Of a stretch of 64,000 bases of DNA, positions 23,775-33,540 are shown piece by piece. This DNA comes from Saxidomus purpurata (lineage: Eukaryota > Mollusca > Bivalvia > Venerida > Veneridae). The translations under genes were made by a program, and so were the position numbers. The stretch is from NCBI GenBank assembly GCA_022818135.1, contig JAFMSR010000010.1, forward strand, positions 29,821,132 through 29,885,131, in the 5' to 3' direction. The number at the start of each line of letters is the position of its first letter. Positions within the stretch are counted from its first letter, which is position 1. The notes below the pieces were generated by a model. The model saw only the letters and a program-made list of their open reading frames with translations. It was not told the origin of the DNA and searched no databases.

Positions 23775-24282
23775 TCAGGTGCGATTGTACCTGAATACCA
23801 TGTGCACTAGAGATACCAAGAACTCTTCTTTCAATGTCACTGTGGCTTTCACAAATTCTCTTTGCAAAGTTATAACAGTACATAGCAGTTATTTTTGTTG
23901 GCATTAGCACAACTTTTTGTGAGTTTAAAGAGCATTAGATCTCAGTTAATTGTATTTACAGAGATAACTTTTCAACAGTCACTTTTTTTGTAATTTACCT
24001 GTTAATTACTAGACTTTAGTGTGATTGGTAATAAGCTTGAAATAAAATTAACTTCGACGGATGATTTAAAACAGTTTCTATAAGTAATAGATTGAATACT
24101 GTTTTTAAGAATAATAACGTTATTTCGAGGAGGTGTAGACTCCGAAAAATGACATAACTATTCGAGTCAGCAATGCTATATCCATTTTCTATTGTGGTAC
24201 ATTTGCTCTGTTGCGCTTTTGGAACTGTGGTCTATTATAGACAGATCCATACACAGTGCAAATATTAGAAATACATCGAGGA
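23775..24282. repeat. Leader block L4
   Basis: Starts TTCAGGTGCGATTGTACCTG and follows L1 and L2 with more divergence. It keeps ACGTTATTTCGAGGAGG near 24116. It is interrupted after GTGCAAATATTAGAAATAC by the foldback element at 24283-24433, with leader sequence resuming near 24710 (TCATTGTTTATAATATAATC). Confidence 0.65.
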
Positions 24283-24433
24283 TATTTGTTGGTTTTGATG
24301 TAATGTCAGGTTATAATTTCACCGAGGGGGCACCAAAAGTGATACTTTCACGAGTGGCGCAGCCACGAGTGAAAATAACTACTTTTGGTGCTCACGAGTG
24401 AAATTATCGTGATATTTCATCGATACCAACAAT
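24283..24433. mobile_element. Foldback (MITE-like) element, copy 1
   Basis: Two arms of about 72 bases, from TTGTTGGTTTTGATG to TTTCACGAGTGGC and back, are imperfect reverse complements around a GCAGC centre. An opposite-orientation relative lies at 58135-58283. Homology between the two copies extends beyond the foldback into 24440-24640 and 57940-58120. It interrupts leader block L4. It encodes no transposase. Confidence 0.65.
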
Positions 24434-24439
24434 TATTCT

Positions 24440-24700
24440 GTTCATTTTATGTCTATATCTCTACTTTTGTTGAGTTTGTTTCAATAAAATGTCTAAAATC
24501 GCGGGAAACGTCATCAGAAAGCATAACAAACATGACGTTATTTTAACGACGTCATCGTCGTATGGTTTCCTGAGTTCGTTACGCTCGGTATATATTTTGA
24601 CGTTAAACCGGGTAGAAGATTTTGATAATTTCACTGAGTGAACAGTGAGTTTATCAGGATATAATCCACCGTTATATTTCGATAAACCACCAAAAAACAT
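24440..24700 (-). repeat. Repeat adjoining the foldback element
   Basis: The minus strand is collinear with 57940-58120. Both copies carry a short open frame with the shared phrases KPYDDDVVK, MTFP and TQQK followed by a stop. This could be a decayed coding remnant or simply DNA similarity. No domain is recognised. Confidence 0.45.
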
Positions 24701-24879
24701 AAAATAAAGTTCATTGTTTATAATATAATCAGAAAGAAGAACACAGACAACCCAGCTAAATGTCAAAGTATGTCAGTAGTTATCGTTTTGGAGGTAATCT
24801 TCGTACAATTATTTATAATAAAGAAATCAGTCTCCCCTTAAGGGGATTTTGCCGACTATATTGTGCCGAATAGCACTTG

Positions 24880-25330
24880 AAACAAGCAGGTGATGGGTTG
24901 TTGTATCTTCAATCAGTATTTTGCAATCAGTTATCGATTTAAGATTAACAAAATATTTGCAAAGCGGCAGAAATAGTTTAATTACATTGGAGTGGTGCAA
25001 AGTACTTTCCATACAATTTGTTTGTAAATAATTCAAAAACTTACTTGTGCTTCGACCGCTTTTTCATGCTGGAGTGTAATCAACATTAATATGTTATTTT
25101 AAATCTTTCGAGAAACTACGTCATGCTTATTATATTTTCTCAGTCGTTACTATAATGGTTCATCATGTTACAGTTTTTTCCAGACGCGTCCTGATGCTAG
25201 GTTTCTTTTCATGCATTTCATAATGGCAAATGATTAGTCAAAGATTGCGCAGTTTCTCTCGCGAGACTTGAAGGAACCACGAGACGTAAACAAGATCTTT
25301 TCTTGCATACCAGATCGGGATATCTGCAGT
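24880..25330. repeat. R block, copy 3
   Basis: Collinear with the other R blocks and placed after L4 with no gene G between. It carries intact TCTCGCGAGA at 25257-25266. Confidence 0.7.
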
Positions 25331-25448
25331 TTTAACCAGTGCTGGAAAATGTCATCTTACACCCCCTGGTAAACTTCATTAGTTTTTCATATTTCTTTTA
25401 ATATTAAAATAATATGGTATGATAGAAAATTATCTATCATTGCTGTGC

Positions 25449-25515
25449 AGTGCAGATGAGATTATCCGGATCTCTGTTAAATGTTTTGGCGGTAACTAAG
25501 CAGAGCCTCGTTACC
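25449..25515. mobile_element. Truncated foldback element
   Basis: Matches the left arm and start of the right arm of the complete foldback at 31573-31679 (GTGCAGATGAGATTATCCGG ... GGCGGTAAC ... GAGCCTCGTTACC). It is cut off where leader block L5 begins. Confidence 0.6.
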
Positions 25516-25529
25516 TCTAAAACACTCAA

Positions 25530-26170
25530 ATTTTGTAATTAACCTGTTAATTACTAGACTTTAGTGTGATTGGTAATTAGTTTGAAATGAAATTAACTTT
25601 GAAGGCTAATTTAAAACAGTTTCTATAAGTTTTAGATTGGGTACTGTTTTTAAGAATAATAACGTTATTTCGAGGAGGCGTAGACTCCGAAAAATGACAT
25701 ATCTATTCGAGTCAACAATGCTATATCCATTTTCTATTGTGGTACATTTGCTCTGTCGCGCTTTTGGAACTGTGGTCTATTATAAACAGATCCATACACA
25801 GTGCAAATTATTAGAAATACAGTTCATTGTTTATAACATAATCAGAAAAAAAAACCCAGACAACCCAGCTAAATGTCAAAGTATCTCAGTCGTTTCCGTT
25901 TTAGAGGTTATCTTCATACAATTATTTACAATAAAGAAAACAGTCACCTCTCTAGGGGATTTTTGATTCCAAAGATGCCTGCAACCCTGGGGATTTTGAA
26001 CAAGTGTCTTTCCTTCAGTGATTGGATTTAAACAGCAACATTTTGTCTAAAAGCCCTGGGTGCGCCCAGCGCTCCCTACCCCCAAGGAGAAAATGATAAG
26101 TATATAAATGTTTTCTGTTTTAGTTTTAATTCAAACACAACATGTAAACATATATAAGAGTACGTTCTGT
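25530..26170. repeat. Leader block L5
   Basis: Runs from TTTGTAATTAACCTGTTAAT to the AATTCAAACACAACATGTAA phrase shared with L2 (near 14510). It keeps the ACGTTATTTCGAGGAGG core near 25660. No gene G follows it. Confidence 0.65.
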
Positions 26171-26323
26171 TCTACATAACATTCTAACACGATCAGCAAC
26201 TTTTCGTATATAGATATAAAGGGAAAGAAGCTATACATTATTTTACGTTACACACCTACTCTTTTGTTTGGTATGGGTCCATATATTTTGGAAAGACCGA
26301 CAGTAACAAAGAAAAGCTCGTGC

Positions 26324-26398
26324 GCAGGTCTATCTGTGCACGTGGGCAGGTCTGGTATTTCTCTTGCCAGACCTGTCCACGTGCACAGATAGACCTGC
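26324..26398. repeat. 32-bp inverted repeat
   Basis: Arms at 26324-26355 and 26367-26398 (GCAGGTCTATCTGTGCACGT + GGGCAGGTCTGG) match with one mismatch across an 11-base centre (TATTTCTCTTG). The motif CAGGTCT...GTGCACG resembles that in the longer inverted repeat at 28032-28148. The 66- and 61-codon frames crossing it are by-products. Confidence 0.8.
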
Positions 26399-26939
26399 AC
26401 ACTTGCATAAAAATACTTCTGAAAGAAATGGGTCATTTTACAACACAATCGTAGGTCTCGAAAAAAAAAACCAACAGAAACTTAACACAATCGATCCAGT
26501 ACGTTTTCTTTATATATTTTCGATACCACAAATTCTAGTATTCTATTGAAATTATGTGATATATACAGTATATCATTTCAAATATACTGTATATGATAAA
26601 AGGAGATGTAGAAACTGTAACCGGCATGTCAAAACTATTTTGATAGAGAAGGCATTTAAATTTTACAATGTAGACGTATGATTTTACTGAACTTGTAATC
26701 AAGCTTCTAGATTATATTTAAAGGTTGTAGTTAGAATAGATAGCAATTTCCGACACTTTTTTTCTGAAAAAAAAATAAAATTGCTTTCCTGTCTTTCTAC
26801 CCCTTGCTCAGTAGCTGAGACGCAAACAAAACAGAACAAACTGTTTAGACACATGCTGAATGTGCGCCTTCCTCCAAGGTATAGTGTAAACTTGTATTAC
26901 AAAGGCAAAACTCCACATGCCGAATGTTTCAGAGCTATA

Positions 26940-27130
26940 GCTTAACCCTTACCCTGCATGCGACCAGTACATACCATGATCAGATGGCACATCTGTGTAG
27001 TCTGATCATGTTCTGCACTGCACGTTATTTATTTAATTAACTTTCCCAGAGCATTCTTTAATGGTACTGACCATAGTGAAAAACGATCAAGTCCATTTTA
27101 GAAATTTACGGTGTAAAGGCTAAATCTGTT
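26940..27130. repeat. Bivalve-type dispersed repeat
   Basis: Contains TTAACCCTTACCCTGCATGC, GCGACCAGTACA, CATGATCAGATGGCACATCT and AGTCTGATCATGTTCTGCAC, a layout I associate with an abundant dispersed repeat of clam genomes. Identification is by memory of the motif order, not by a search. Confidence 0.5.
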
Positions 27131-27283
27131 TTCTTAAATTATGCGCACCATGAAATATTTCAGCGGACACATTGACGAAGATCCCCTCCTTAAATTCAAC
27201 AAGCACATTTCGTAAACGGATATTCCCCGCCATGGTTATATGTTCGGAACCAAATGTCACAGAGTGAGTAAAAATATGCAGCC

Positions 27284-27360
27284 TGTCATGACTGGGACTC
27301 GAACCAGGACCTTTCGCTTGATGACCATTGCTATTCCGACTGAATTATATATTTAGTCGC
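27284..27360 (-). repeat. tRNA-derived SINE-like sequence
   Basis: The minus strand has B-box GGTTCGAGTCCCAG preceded at tRNA spacing by TCGGAATAGCAATGGTCATC (weak A box). It is probably the head of a SINE and not a working tRNA gene. Confidence 0.4.
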
Positions 27361-27459
27361 TTATGCATTTCTCCCTTTTACACGATTAAGTCCTTACCGT
27401 GACACTCCAATGCATATTTGAATAAAAACCGACACAATATTCGATGTAAACGATACTGC

Positions 27460-27760
27460 TTGACGTTTTCAAGATCAAAGGGCCGTAACTTAATTTTCTG
27501 ATCGCAACACGTTGAAGATATGCATTAAAAGTACCAAACACTTCAGTAAGTTTCATAGATTTCCGGCATGTGGTTGCTTAAAATTTGCTATATCCATTAC
27601 TGAATAAAAACCTGAGTGCATCATGCCGACGAAATCCGAGGAAAACGCTCAGTACCGATCACTACTTTGAAGTTAAATTTGCCCGGACGGACACACGGAC
27701 GGACATACAGCGCAACTCTAGGATACTCCCTGTTAAACTTCGTTAAGAGCGTATAAAAAC
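27460..27760. repeat. Dispersed repeat with GGACGGAC tract
   Basis: Contains AAGGGCCGTAACTTAATTTT, TCAGTAAGTTTCATAGATTT and GGACGGACACACGGACGGAC, a combination typical of molluscan dispersed repeats. The minus-strand frame 27621-27899 is not considered a gene. Confidence 0.5.
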
Positions 27761-28031
27761 TGAAATACATGTATATATTTTCATGTAAATACTGTACAAA
27801 TATTTCATGAAACGTGTTATTTCGCGAACACTCATGTATAACAGATGAAAAAATACATCTAATAGTACATTGTACATGTTCGTTTTCAGCATTAGACACA
27901 TTTTATCTGCCTCCTGTTCTTAAAAAGTATCCAGAGCCTGTGATAAAATTTTGTAAGAATCGTATTCCGTTTCAACAATGTAACTAAATTCAGACATGTT
28001 ACTAGCAAGACTTGTTGGTGGTGTGAAAGCC

Positions 28032-28148
28032 GGATATCGACCTCGTACGGCGGTCTTTCTTTGTAGGAAAGACCTGTGCACGGGCTTCATGAAACACGCG
28101 TGCACAGGTCTTTCCTACAAAGAAAGACCTTGTACTCGGTCGATATCC
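28032..28148. repeat. Long inverted repeat with perfect 31-bp core
   Basis: The cores at 28052-28082 and 28099-28129 (GGTCTTTCTTTGTAGGAAAG + ACCTGTGCACG) are perfectly complementary. Beyond a short mismatched stretch, the outer ends GGATATCGACC (28032-28042) and GGTCGATATCC (28138-28148) pair as well. The 16-base centre itself contains TTCATGAA. Open frames that cross it are by-products of symmetry. Confidence 0.85.
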
Positions 28149-28321
28149 TATACATAAAATACAGATCACATTTCCCACGGGCAAAACGTTGGGTAAATAT
28201 CGCACGCGTCCAATCTGTGCTTGTAAGTTACTATGGAATGTTGGTACGCGTCGAACATAGTTCGTGGTATTTTCTAAAGACTATTTCGAATTAGAATCGA
28301 AATAGTAAATGCATCTCAGTA

Positions 28322-28440
28322 TTGTATCGTTTGATAAAATACAGTCAATCATTCGGATGCGAAATATTAAATCACTCGTGCTACGCACTCGTGATTTAAT
28401 TACTACGCCTCCGAATTCCTGACTGTATTTTATTAAACGA
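28322..28440. mobile_element. Foldback (MITE-like) element
   Basis: Imperfect inverted repeat with arms of about 50 bases: TCGTTTGATAAAATACAGTC ... to ... GACTGTATTTTATTAAACGA, centred near CGTGCTACGCACTCG. It abuts the left edge of the duplicated segment carrying gene G copy 3. Confidence 0.7.
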
Positions 28441-28669
28441 TAAAATACAGGGACACGTTTATTATTTCTTAAATAACAATTGAGATGCATCAGTACATAA
28501 AATACTTTAACATATAATATGATTAAAATAGATATATAAAAGTACGAATAACAATCAGGTTTGGTAACATTTCGTAGTCAGTCGTTAATTTCTAAATTAA
28601 GTCATCCATATTTTCGAATTTTCAATGCCTGAGTTTGTGATATCATCATTATAATATAAATGAATCGCG

Positions 28670-28675
28670 TTTATT
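28670..28675 (-). terminator. Polyadenylation signal AATAAA, gene G copy 3
   Basis: Minus-strand AATAAA about 130 bp after the stop of copy 3, at the position conserved in copies 1 and 2b. Confidence 0.6.
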
Positions 28676-28807
28676 CACAAGTAATCCTTAAGTAGATCAT
28701 CCTTTTCCCTAATTTCAGTATCCGAGGTTATGTACACGCTCAGTGATAGATATATCTGCAATCCTAACAAACACATATTTAATGACCTCATCACTTCTTT
28801 TACAGAA

Positions 28808-29248
28808 CTACATGATTAAGTTCAGTATATCAGTTTTCCGTGATTTTGTGTAAGCCATCCGATGGTAAGCCCCAATCCTTTTATTATCCACATTTTCTAT
28901 TTCTTTAACTTTCAATTTGAACACTGCTAGACCTCTGTCGTCATTGTATCTTTGGAATGACGAGGTATATCCTATTTTGCGAATGGTCATATTTAGATTA
29001 CACCTGAACACGTTTTCGTTAATGAAATTAAAGCTGATGCTAGTTATCTCATAATCATCAAGTAGTTTCTTGAGTGTACCAAGGTATCTTTCTACAAAAA
29101 CAGTCTGTAATTCTTTATTTAATTCCTCGACGTTTACATGAATTTTGTTCGGTGCCTCTGTCTTATATGCGAAATATTTGTCATAATTCTCAATATTCGC
29201 AAAAGTGTCTTTTCTTGTACCAGATCCAACGCTTTGGTCATCACCAAC
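28808..29248 (-). CDS. Gene G copy 3, exon 2 (unrecognised 176-residue protein)
   Basis: Intact exon 2 with the same 441-bp length as copy 1. The acceptor ...CCTTACAG is followed by GTTGGTGATGACC, and TAG lies at 28808-28810. Joined in phase 0 to exon 1 at 30224-30313 it gives 176 residues, of which most are identical to copy 1. Differences from copy 1 are mostly amino-acid replacements spread along the exon (for example FNFVSED to FNFINEN, IRKLGYSS to IRKIGYTS), so constraint may be weak or the copies may be diverging. An open frame continues upstream into the intron by chance to 29380; the conserved acceptor argues against that longer form. Function unknown. Confidence 0.65.
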   Translation of the reverse strand, partial: VGDDQSVGSGTRKDTFANIENYDKYFAYKTEAPNKIHVNVEELNKELQTVFVERYLGTLKKLLDDYEITSISFNFINENVFRCNLNMTIRKIGYTSSFQRYNDDRGLAVFKLKVKEIENVDNKRIGAYHRMAYTKSRKTDILNLIM

Positions 29249-30223
29249 CTGTAAGGTTAAATAGAATACAATATCAAATAATATGTAAATAATAGTGGAC
29301 TTAGGGTATGTTTTCTTTAACCTGACAGACGCTTTATGTTTTATTGATTTAAATATGATATTATTATAATTTTTAATCATTTATTTTCATTTTATTTTAG
29401 AAATAATAAATATCTTCCTATATTTTATCGTTAGGTGTTTTGAAGCATAGTAATTGCTTTGAAAACTATCCCGGCACTTTGTCAAACGCGCAACAGTATA
29501 TCATTGTTACTTTAAAATGCAAAATGCGATTGGACTCGCTTGTTTACATACGTCATGAGTTTATGTCGTTTACGGCACGTCGTCATTGGCAAAACATGCT
29601 GTTTTTATCGTAAAATAAAATACAGGCTTTTCCCTTTAGGTTTATATAGGAAAAGCCGCCGCTTGTGTTAGAATATTATTTGAATGCTGTTATAATTAAA
29701 ATTAACAGTGTTATATGAACCAGTTTTGACGCGTTAAAGGAAAAGAAATATTTACGCACTTGTTGATGGATGACAGGATATTTCACAATAAGTCATTAAA
29801 AACAAAACATTGCTCTGTTTAGGCATTTTCGCTTCCTAGTAAGTCCACGTAATGCAAAAACATTTGCGAATTATGCATAAAGTTAAAGGGTTTGCAATTA
29901 GGTATTGAAGTATGCGAGGCCCTTTCAATATTATAATATTAGTACTTCAATCATACTTCTTAGACAAGCCTGTTTCAATTTCTTTAAGAATTTATTCTAG
30001 ATACAATCAATATTTGCAAACCTCACACACATAATGCTGATCATATTTCGCACCGCACGGTTTCACTAGTTACAGAATATACAAAGTGAAAATACCATCT
30101 CTGTACGGAGAGTATATGATACACTGTCTTAATATAATACCTAAGAATATATTACACAAAAGGTAATACAAAATATTCAGACAAAGTCATTAAAATCAAT
30201 ATAAGTAATTAAAATAGAATTAC
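29249..30223 (-). other. Intron of gene G copy 3
   Basis: A 975-bp GT-AG intron, about 300 bp longer than in copy 1. Most of the excess is an insertion at about 29396-29672 that is missing from copies 1 and 2b. Confidence 0.6.
29396..29672. mobile_element. Insertion specific to gene G copy 3 intron
   Basis: Copies 1 and 2b run directly from TTTTCATTTTTATTTTGAAT-like sequence into ATGCTTTTATAATTAA. Copy 3 has about 277 extra bases in between. The insert contains an internal hairpin (GGCTTTTCC 29633, GGAAAAGCC 29650) but no coding frame. Exact ends and target-site duplication are uncertain (TTAGAA occurs near both ends). Confidence 0.5.
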
Positions 30224-30313
30224 CGCAACTCTAGCATGAACTCCATACTGTTTGCACGCTGTCAATGCAGCCCATAATGAAGGCTGTTGCAGTTTCGAAA
30301 AACTCCTTAACAT
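30224..30313 (-). CDS. Gene G copy 3, exon 1 (presequence-like N-terminus)
   Basis: Thirty codons from ATG 30313 to the donor GTAATT, the same architecture as copy 1. It reads MLRSFSKLQQPSLWAALTAC and ends HARVA. Arginine, lysine and serine with no acidic residue again suggest a mitochondrial presequence, by inference. A TATATAG box lies about 110 bp upstream (plus strand near 30421-30427). Confidence 0.6.
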
Positions 30314-30820
30314 ATTTGCAAAGTCCCTTCTGCTTTACAAATTTGTATCACTGTACAAAGTATCTAACAGATTCTTTAGAATAAATACCCGTTATGTGTT
30401 TTTTCGCAAGTCTCTATACCCTATATATCGCACGTTACGCGTTCACTTAATTAATGAACTAAGACTTTTGTATCGTGGGCAATTGAATGCACTGGGAGAA
30501 AACTAGTCCAAACTGATCGATAATGTTTCAACAAAGTGCTTCGTCATCACGTTGCTCGCCGCAAGTGCCTGTCAATAATGGAGTTAGAAAAGGCCAAACC
30601 TTTGTTAATGTGAAAAGCATTTTTACCTTTTTCATTTCGTCTTGATAAAACTGTTTTTCATAGTATAATTTTGATGAAGCGTGTCTTACGCTGGTCATTT
30701 TGTTACGGTTCCGTTGAAATCTGGGAATGCAATCAATGGACAGTTATTACCGTTGTTGTCATTCATCTCACATAGTGCTGCTTAATGCCACATTGCCATA
30801 CATACAGCGGCTATAAGTAC
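30314..30820. repeat. Upstream flank of gene G copy 3
   Basis: To about 30640 this is collinear with the upstream regions of copies 1 and 2b (CACGTTACGCGTTCACT, CTTCGTCATCACGTTGC). Beyond that the homology stops and an R block follows, so most of the intervening material of units 1 and 2 is absent here. Confidence 0.55.
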
Positions 30821-30879
30821 TTTTTAATAAATGCCGACTATACCGTGCCGGATAGCACTTGAAACAAGCAGGTGATGCG

Positions 30880-31400
30880 TTAGAGGTATTTGAGTTCCAA
30901 TTACTAGTAGTTGTAAAAACAAGTGGGTTGTTGTATCTTCAATCAGTATTTTACAATCAATTATCAATTTCAGATTAACAAAATATTTGCAAAGCGTCAG
31001 AAATAGTTTAATTACATTGGAAAGATGCAAAGTACATTCCATACAATTATTTTGTAAATAATTTAAGAAACTTAGTTGTTTATTTGTTCTATGTGCTTCG
31101 CCCGCTTTTTCATACTGGAGTGTTATCAACATTACTATGTACTTGTTAAATCTTTCGAGAAACTACGTCATGCTTATTATATTTTCTCAGTCGTTGCTAT
31201 AATGGTTCATCATGTTACAGTTTTTTCCAGACGCTTCCTGATGCTGGGTTTTTCATGCATTAAATAATGGCAAATGATTAGTCAAAGATTGCGCAGTTTC
31301 TCTCGCGATACTTGAAGGAACCACGAGACGTAAACACGATCTTTTCTTGCATACCAGATCGGGATATATGCAGTTTTTTCTAGTGCTAGAAAATGTCATC
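30880..31400. repeat. R block, copy 4
   Basis: Collinear with the other three R blocks; its CG palindrome is changed to TCTCGCGATA. The end (TTTTCTTGCATACCAGATCG) is shared with the copy ending near 25330. Confidence 0.7.
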
Positions 31401-31572
31401 TTACACCCTGGTCGAGATGACATAATGACCTCAAAACGAACTACTTTTATTAATGAATCTGTAAATTGATACATTACTACAAGCGCGTTAATATAAGTCA
31501 TTAGTTTTATTTTATTTCTTCTAATATTAAAATAATCTGGTTTGATAGAAAATTATCTATCACTGCCTGTAC

Positions 31573-31679
31573 GTGCAGATGAGATTATCCGGATCTCGGG
31601 TAACTGATTTGGCGGTAACTCAACAGAGCCTCGTTACCGCTAAAACAGTTACACTCGAGCCAGATATTCTCATCTGCAC
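31573..31679. mobile_element. Foldback (MITE-like) element, complete copy
   Basis: Arms of 47 bases (31573-31619 and 31633-31679) are imperfect reverse complements, starting GTGCAGATGAGATTATCCGG and ending with its counterpart CTCATCTGCAC, around a 13-base centre. A truncated copy is at 25449-25515. Confidence 0.7.
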
Positions 31680-31689
31680 TTGCAACCAG

Positions 31690-31886
31690 TGAAAGATACT
31701 TTTGGTCGTAACAAATTAACCTGATCCTGAACTTTATGCATGAATACATGTATATTATTCAGTGAGTGAACTGCCTAAAGCAACTTTCTTGTGTATATCG
31801 CCCAATAACGGTACTTTTCGTTATAAATACGGACATTCTCTATTAATTGTTTATATAGTTAATAAACGACAACTTGAGATGTATTG
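31690..31886. repeat. Post-R flank, uninterrupted homologue of the L3 insertion site
   Basis: Collinear with 22255-22325 plus 22699-22807. It shows the sequence without the L3 block (TTTCTTGTGTATATCGCCCA + ATAACGGTAC). Confidence 0.6.
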
Positions 31887-31955
31887 ACCGCTGTAGCTAA
31901 GTGGTTAGCATGCAAACTTCATGACAAGAAATACAAGGTTTCGAATCATGTATTA
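31887..31955 (+). repeat. tRNA-derived SINE-like sequence
   Basis: A box TAGCTAAGTGGTTAGC and B-box-like GGTTTCGAATC; the closest relative is 22808-22880. Confidence 0.6.
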
Positions 31956-32964
31956 CTTAATTGATTTAAGATTGTAATGTGTGGCCTAGATCCTGTAAGT
32001 TCCCTATGTCTAAGTTAGCATACCACATTTCAAACACTGTAGACAATTAAACTGTGAAATGTGCTGATAACAACTATAAACTTGCACTATGGGAAAGTAG
32101 TGCAAGGCAGAACAGATCAATCTTCTGTTTGAATGTCACATTCAATAAGAACATATTGCATATGAAAATAGTACTTAAACTTCAAACGTTTGCAGAAAGG
32201 TCAATAGCTTACGGGCTCCATTGCACTATTTTTTAATGGACTCTGTTTTAGAAATTACTGCGCTGTTAACTGATTCCAGAAGGTAATCACGGAAGAGTAC
32301 GGATATTTACGGAACGTACGAAGCTCGATATAAGACTTTGTATTTTGATGTTAAAATTTCTGATGTTTTTTCATTGTTAACTTTCTTACTTACGAACGGT
32401 AACATATATATTTACCTGAGATAGAATTCTTAAAACAAGATATAATTATTGGTTTGGCTCAGTGAACGGTTTCACCGAAATGTTCTTTTCTAAATGAAAA
32501 GCACATGTTCGTAGCATATGTCTGGATCAAAAGAAAACGCTAAAATCTAGATACAGCATCAGTGTAGTGCCAAGAATGTAATTGTTGGTACTGCTTTTTA
32601 TTTCTGTTATAAGGATTTGTCCTTGGTACACAATAATTTTCTATCAACATCATCATATCGCTTGAAGTTGAACAAAGCTCAGATCGAATTATTGTATTGG
32701 TCTCATAATAAATTTATGATGTTGACCATGTGATTATTTTTCATTCAACGTACGTTTTACAATAAAACAAATTTCCCTGCCACCCATACATGTGTTAATC
32801 ATTTATCCTGTGTCTTGTACTTGTATCAAATTTCGTCCTCCGCACTTTTCGACCCGCGCTTAAGTAAGGTTCAGCGCAATCAAGGAAGTTCAAAAGTTGT
32901 TTTAGGGCAGTTAATCTATAGCCCTCATGCCTTCAGCGCTCACAACACTTTGATTTTGTTTTAT
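31956..32964. other. Gene-free spacer
   Basis: No exon, RNA gene or clear repeat is seen. Short frames (32054-32236, 32815-33048) lack coding character. Confidence 0.45.
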
Positions 32965-33540
32965 GATACTAGTATGTACAAGGAATGCATTCGAACATGG
33001 AGTGCACAAGCATCACTGGATTTGTGTTTCTTTTTGCTAAACTATTAAAATGTTAAAAAGTGAATAATTGATTATATTATATTACTTAGCTCATTCGTAT
33101 CTCTGCAAGTTTGACCCATTGCTTTATGCTTAGGATGGGGTTCTTTGTCTGCACTTTGCACTGATATGTTTTTTCAAAGATGGCATCAGGTTTGGAAGCC
33201 CTTTTAAATGAAGGCATAGCAGTGCATCATTATGCATGCTTTAATCAGAGTGTATCATTAATAAGAAATAAACAGATGAGTTGTATGTTTAACTGTCGAA
33301 TTCTGTTTTTATCTATAACGATTTTATCGTTGTACTTGGGCCAAATGTCCATGCAAGATATAGCTTGCTCTTTGCTTAGACCTAAGCAGTTGGCATTTAG
33401 TTGAGATATACGTGGTACATTTGTAATATGAAATGGTTTTTATCAAGTAGCTGCAAAGCATAATTTTGGCAAAGATCAGTTTTCTGTGCAACTATTTGTC
33501 TTTCATTTGGTACTGATTAGTTAGCAGTGCAAAGCGGCTA
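32965..33540 (+). repeat. Duplicated segment M2 with a 74-codon open frame
   Basis: Collinear with 22890-23480. From ATG 33180 a frame of 74 codons starts MASGLEALLNEGIAVHHYAC and ends at TGA 33402-33404. The homologous frame in M1 has an early stop. There is no recognised domain and no splice or poly(A) evidence, so this is more likely a repeat-borne frame than a gene. Confidence 0.45.

Noticed and set aside
24461..24766. 101-codon minus-strand frame as a gene (with 57899-58111 as paralogue)
   Set aside because: Part of the frame is shared between the two copies, but it has no start conservation or known domain and sits beside a foldback element. Kept only as a repeat with a possible decayed frame.
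28002..28294. Overlapping frames with mirrored peptides on both strands (for example RSFLQRKT)
   Set aside because: They result from the long inverted repeat at 28032-28148, which reads the same on both strands.
28808..29380. 190-codon single-exon version of gene G copy 3
   Set aside because: The part beyond 29248 lies in the intron. It is not conserved in copies 1 and 2b, whereas the acceptor at 29249-29250 and exon 1 at 30224-30313 are.
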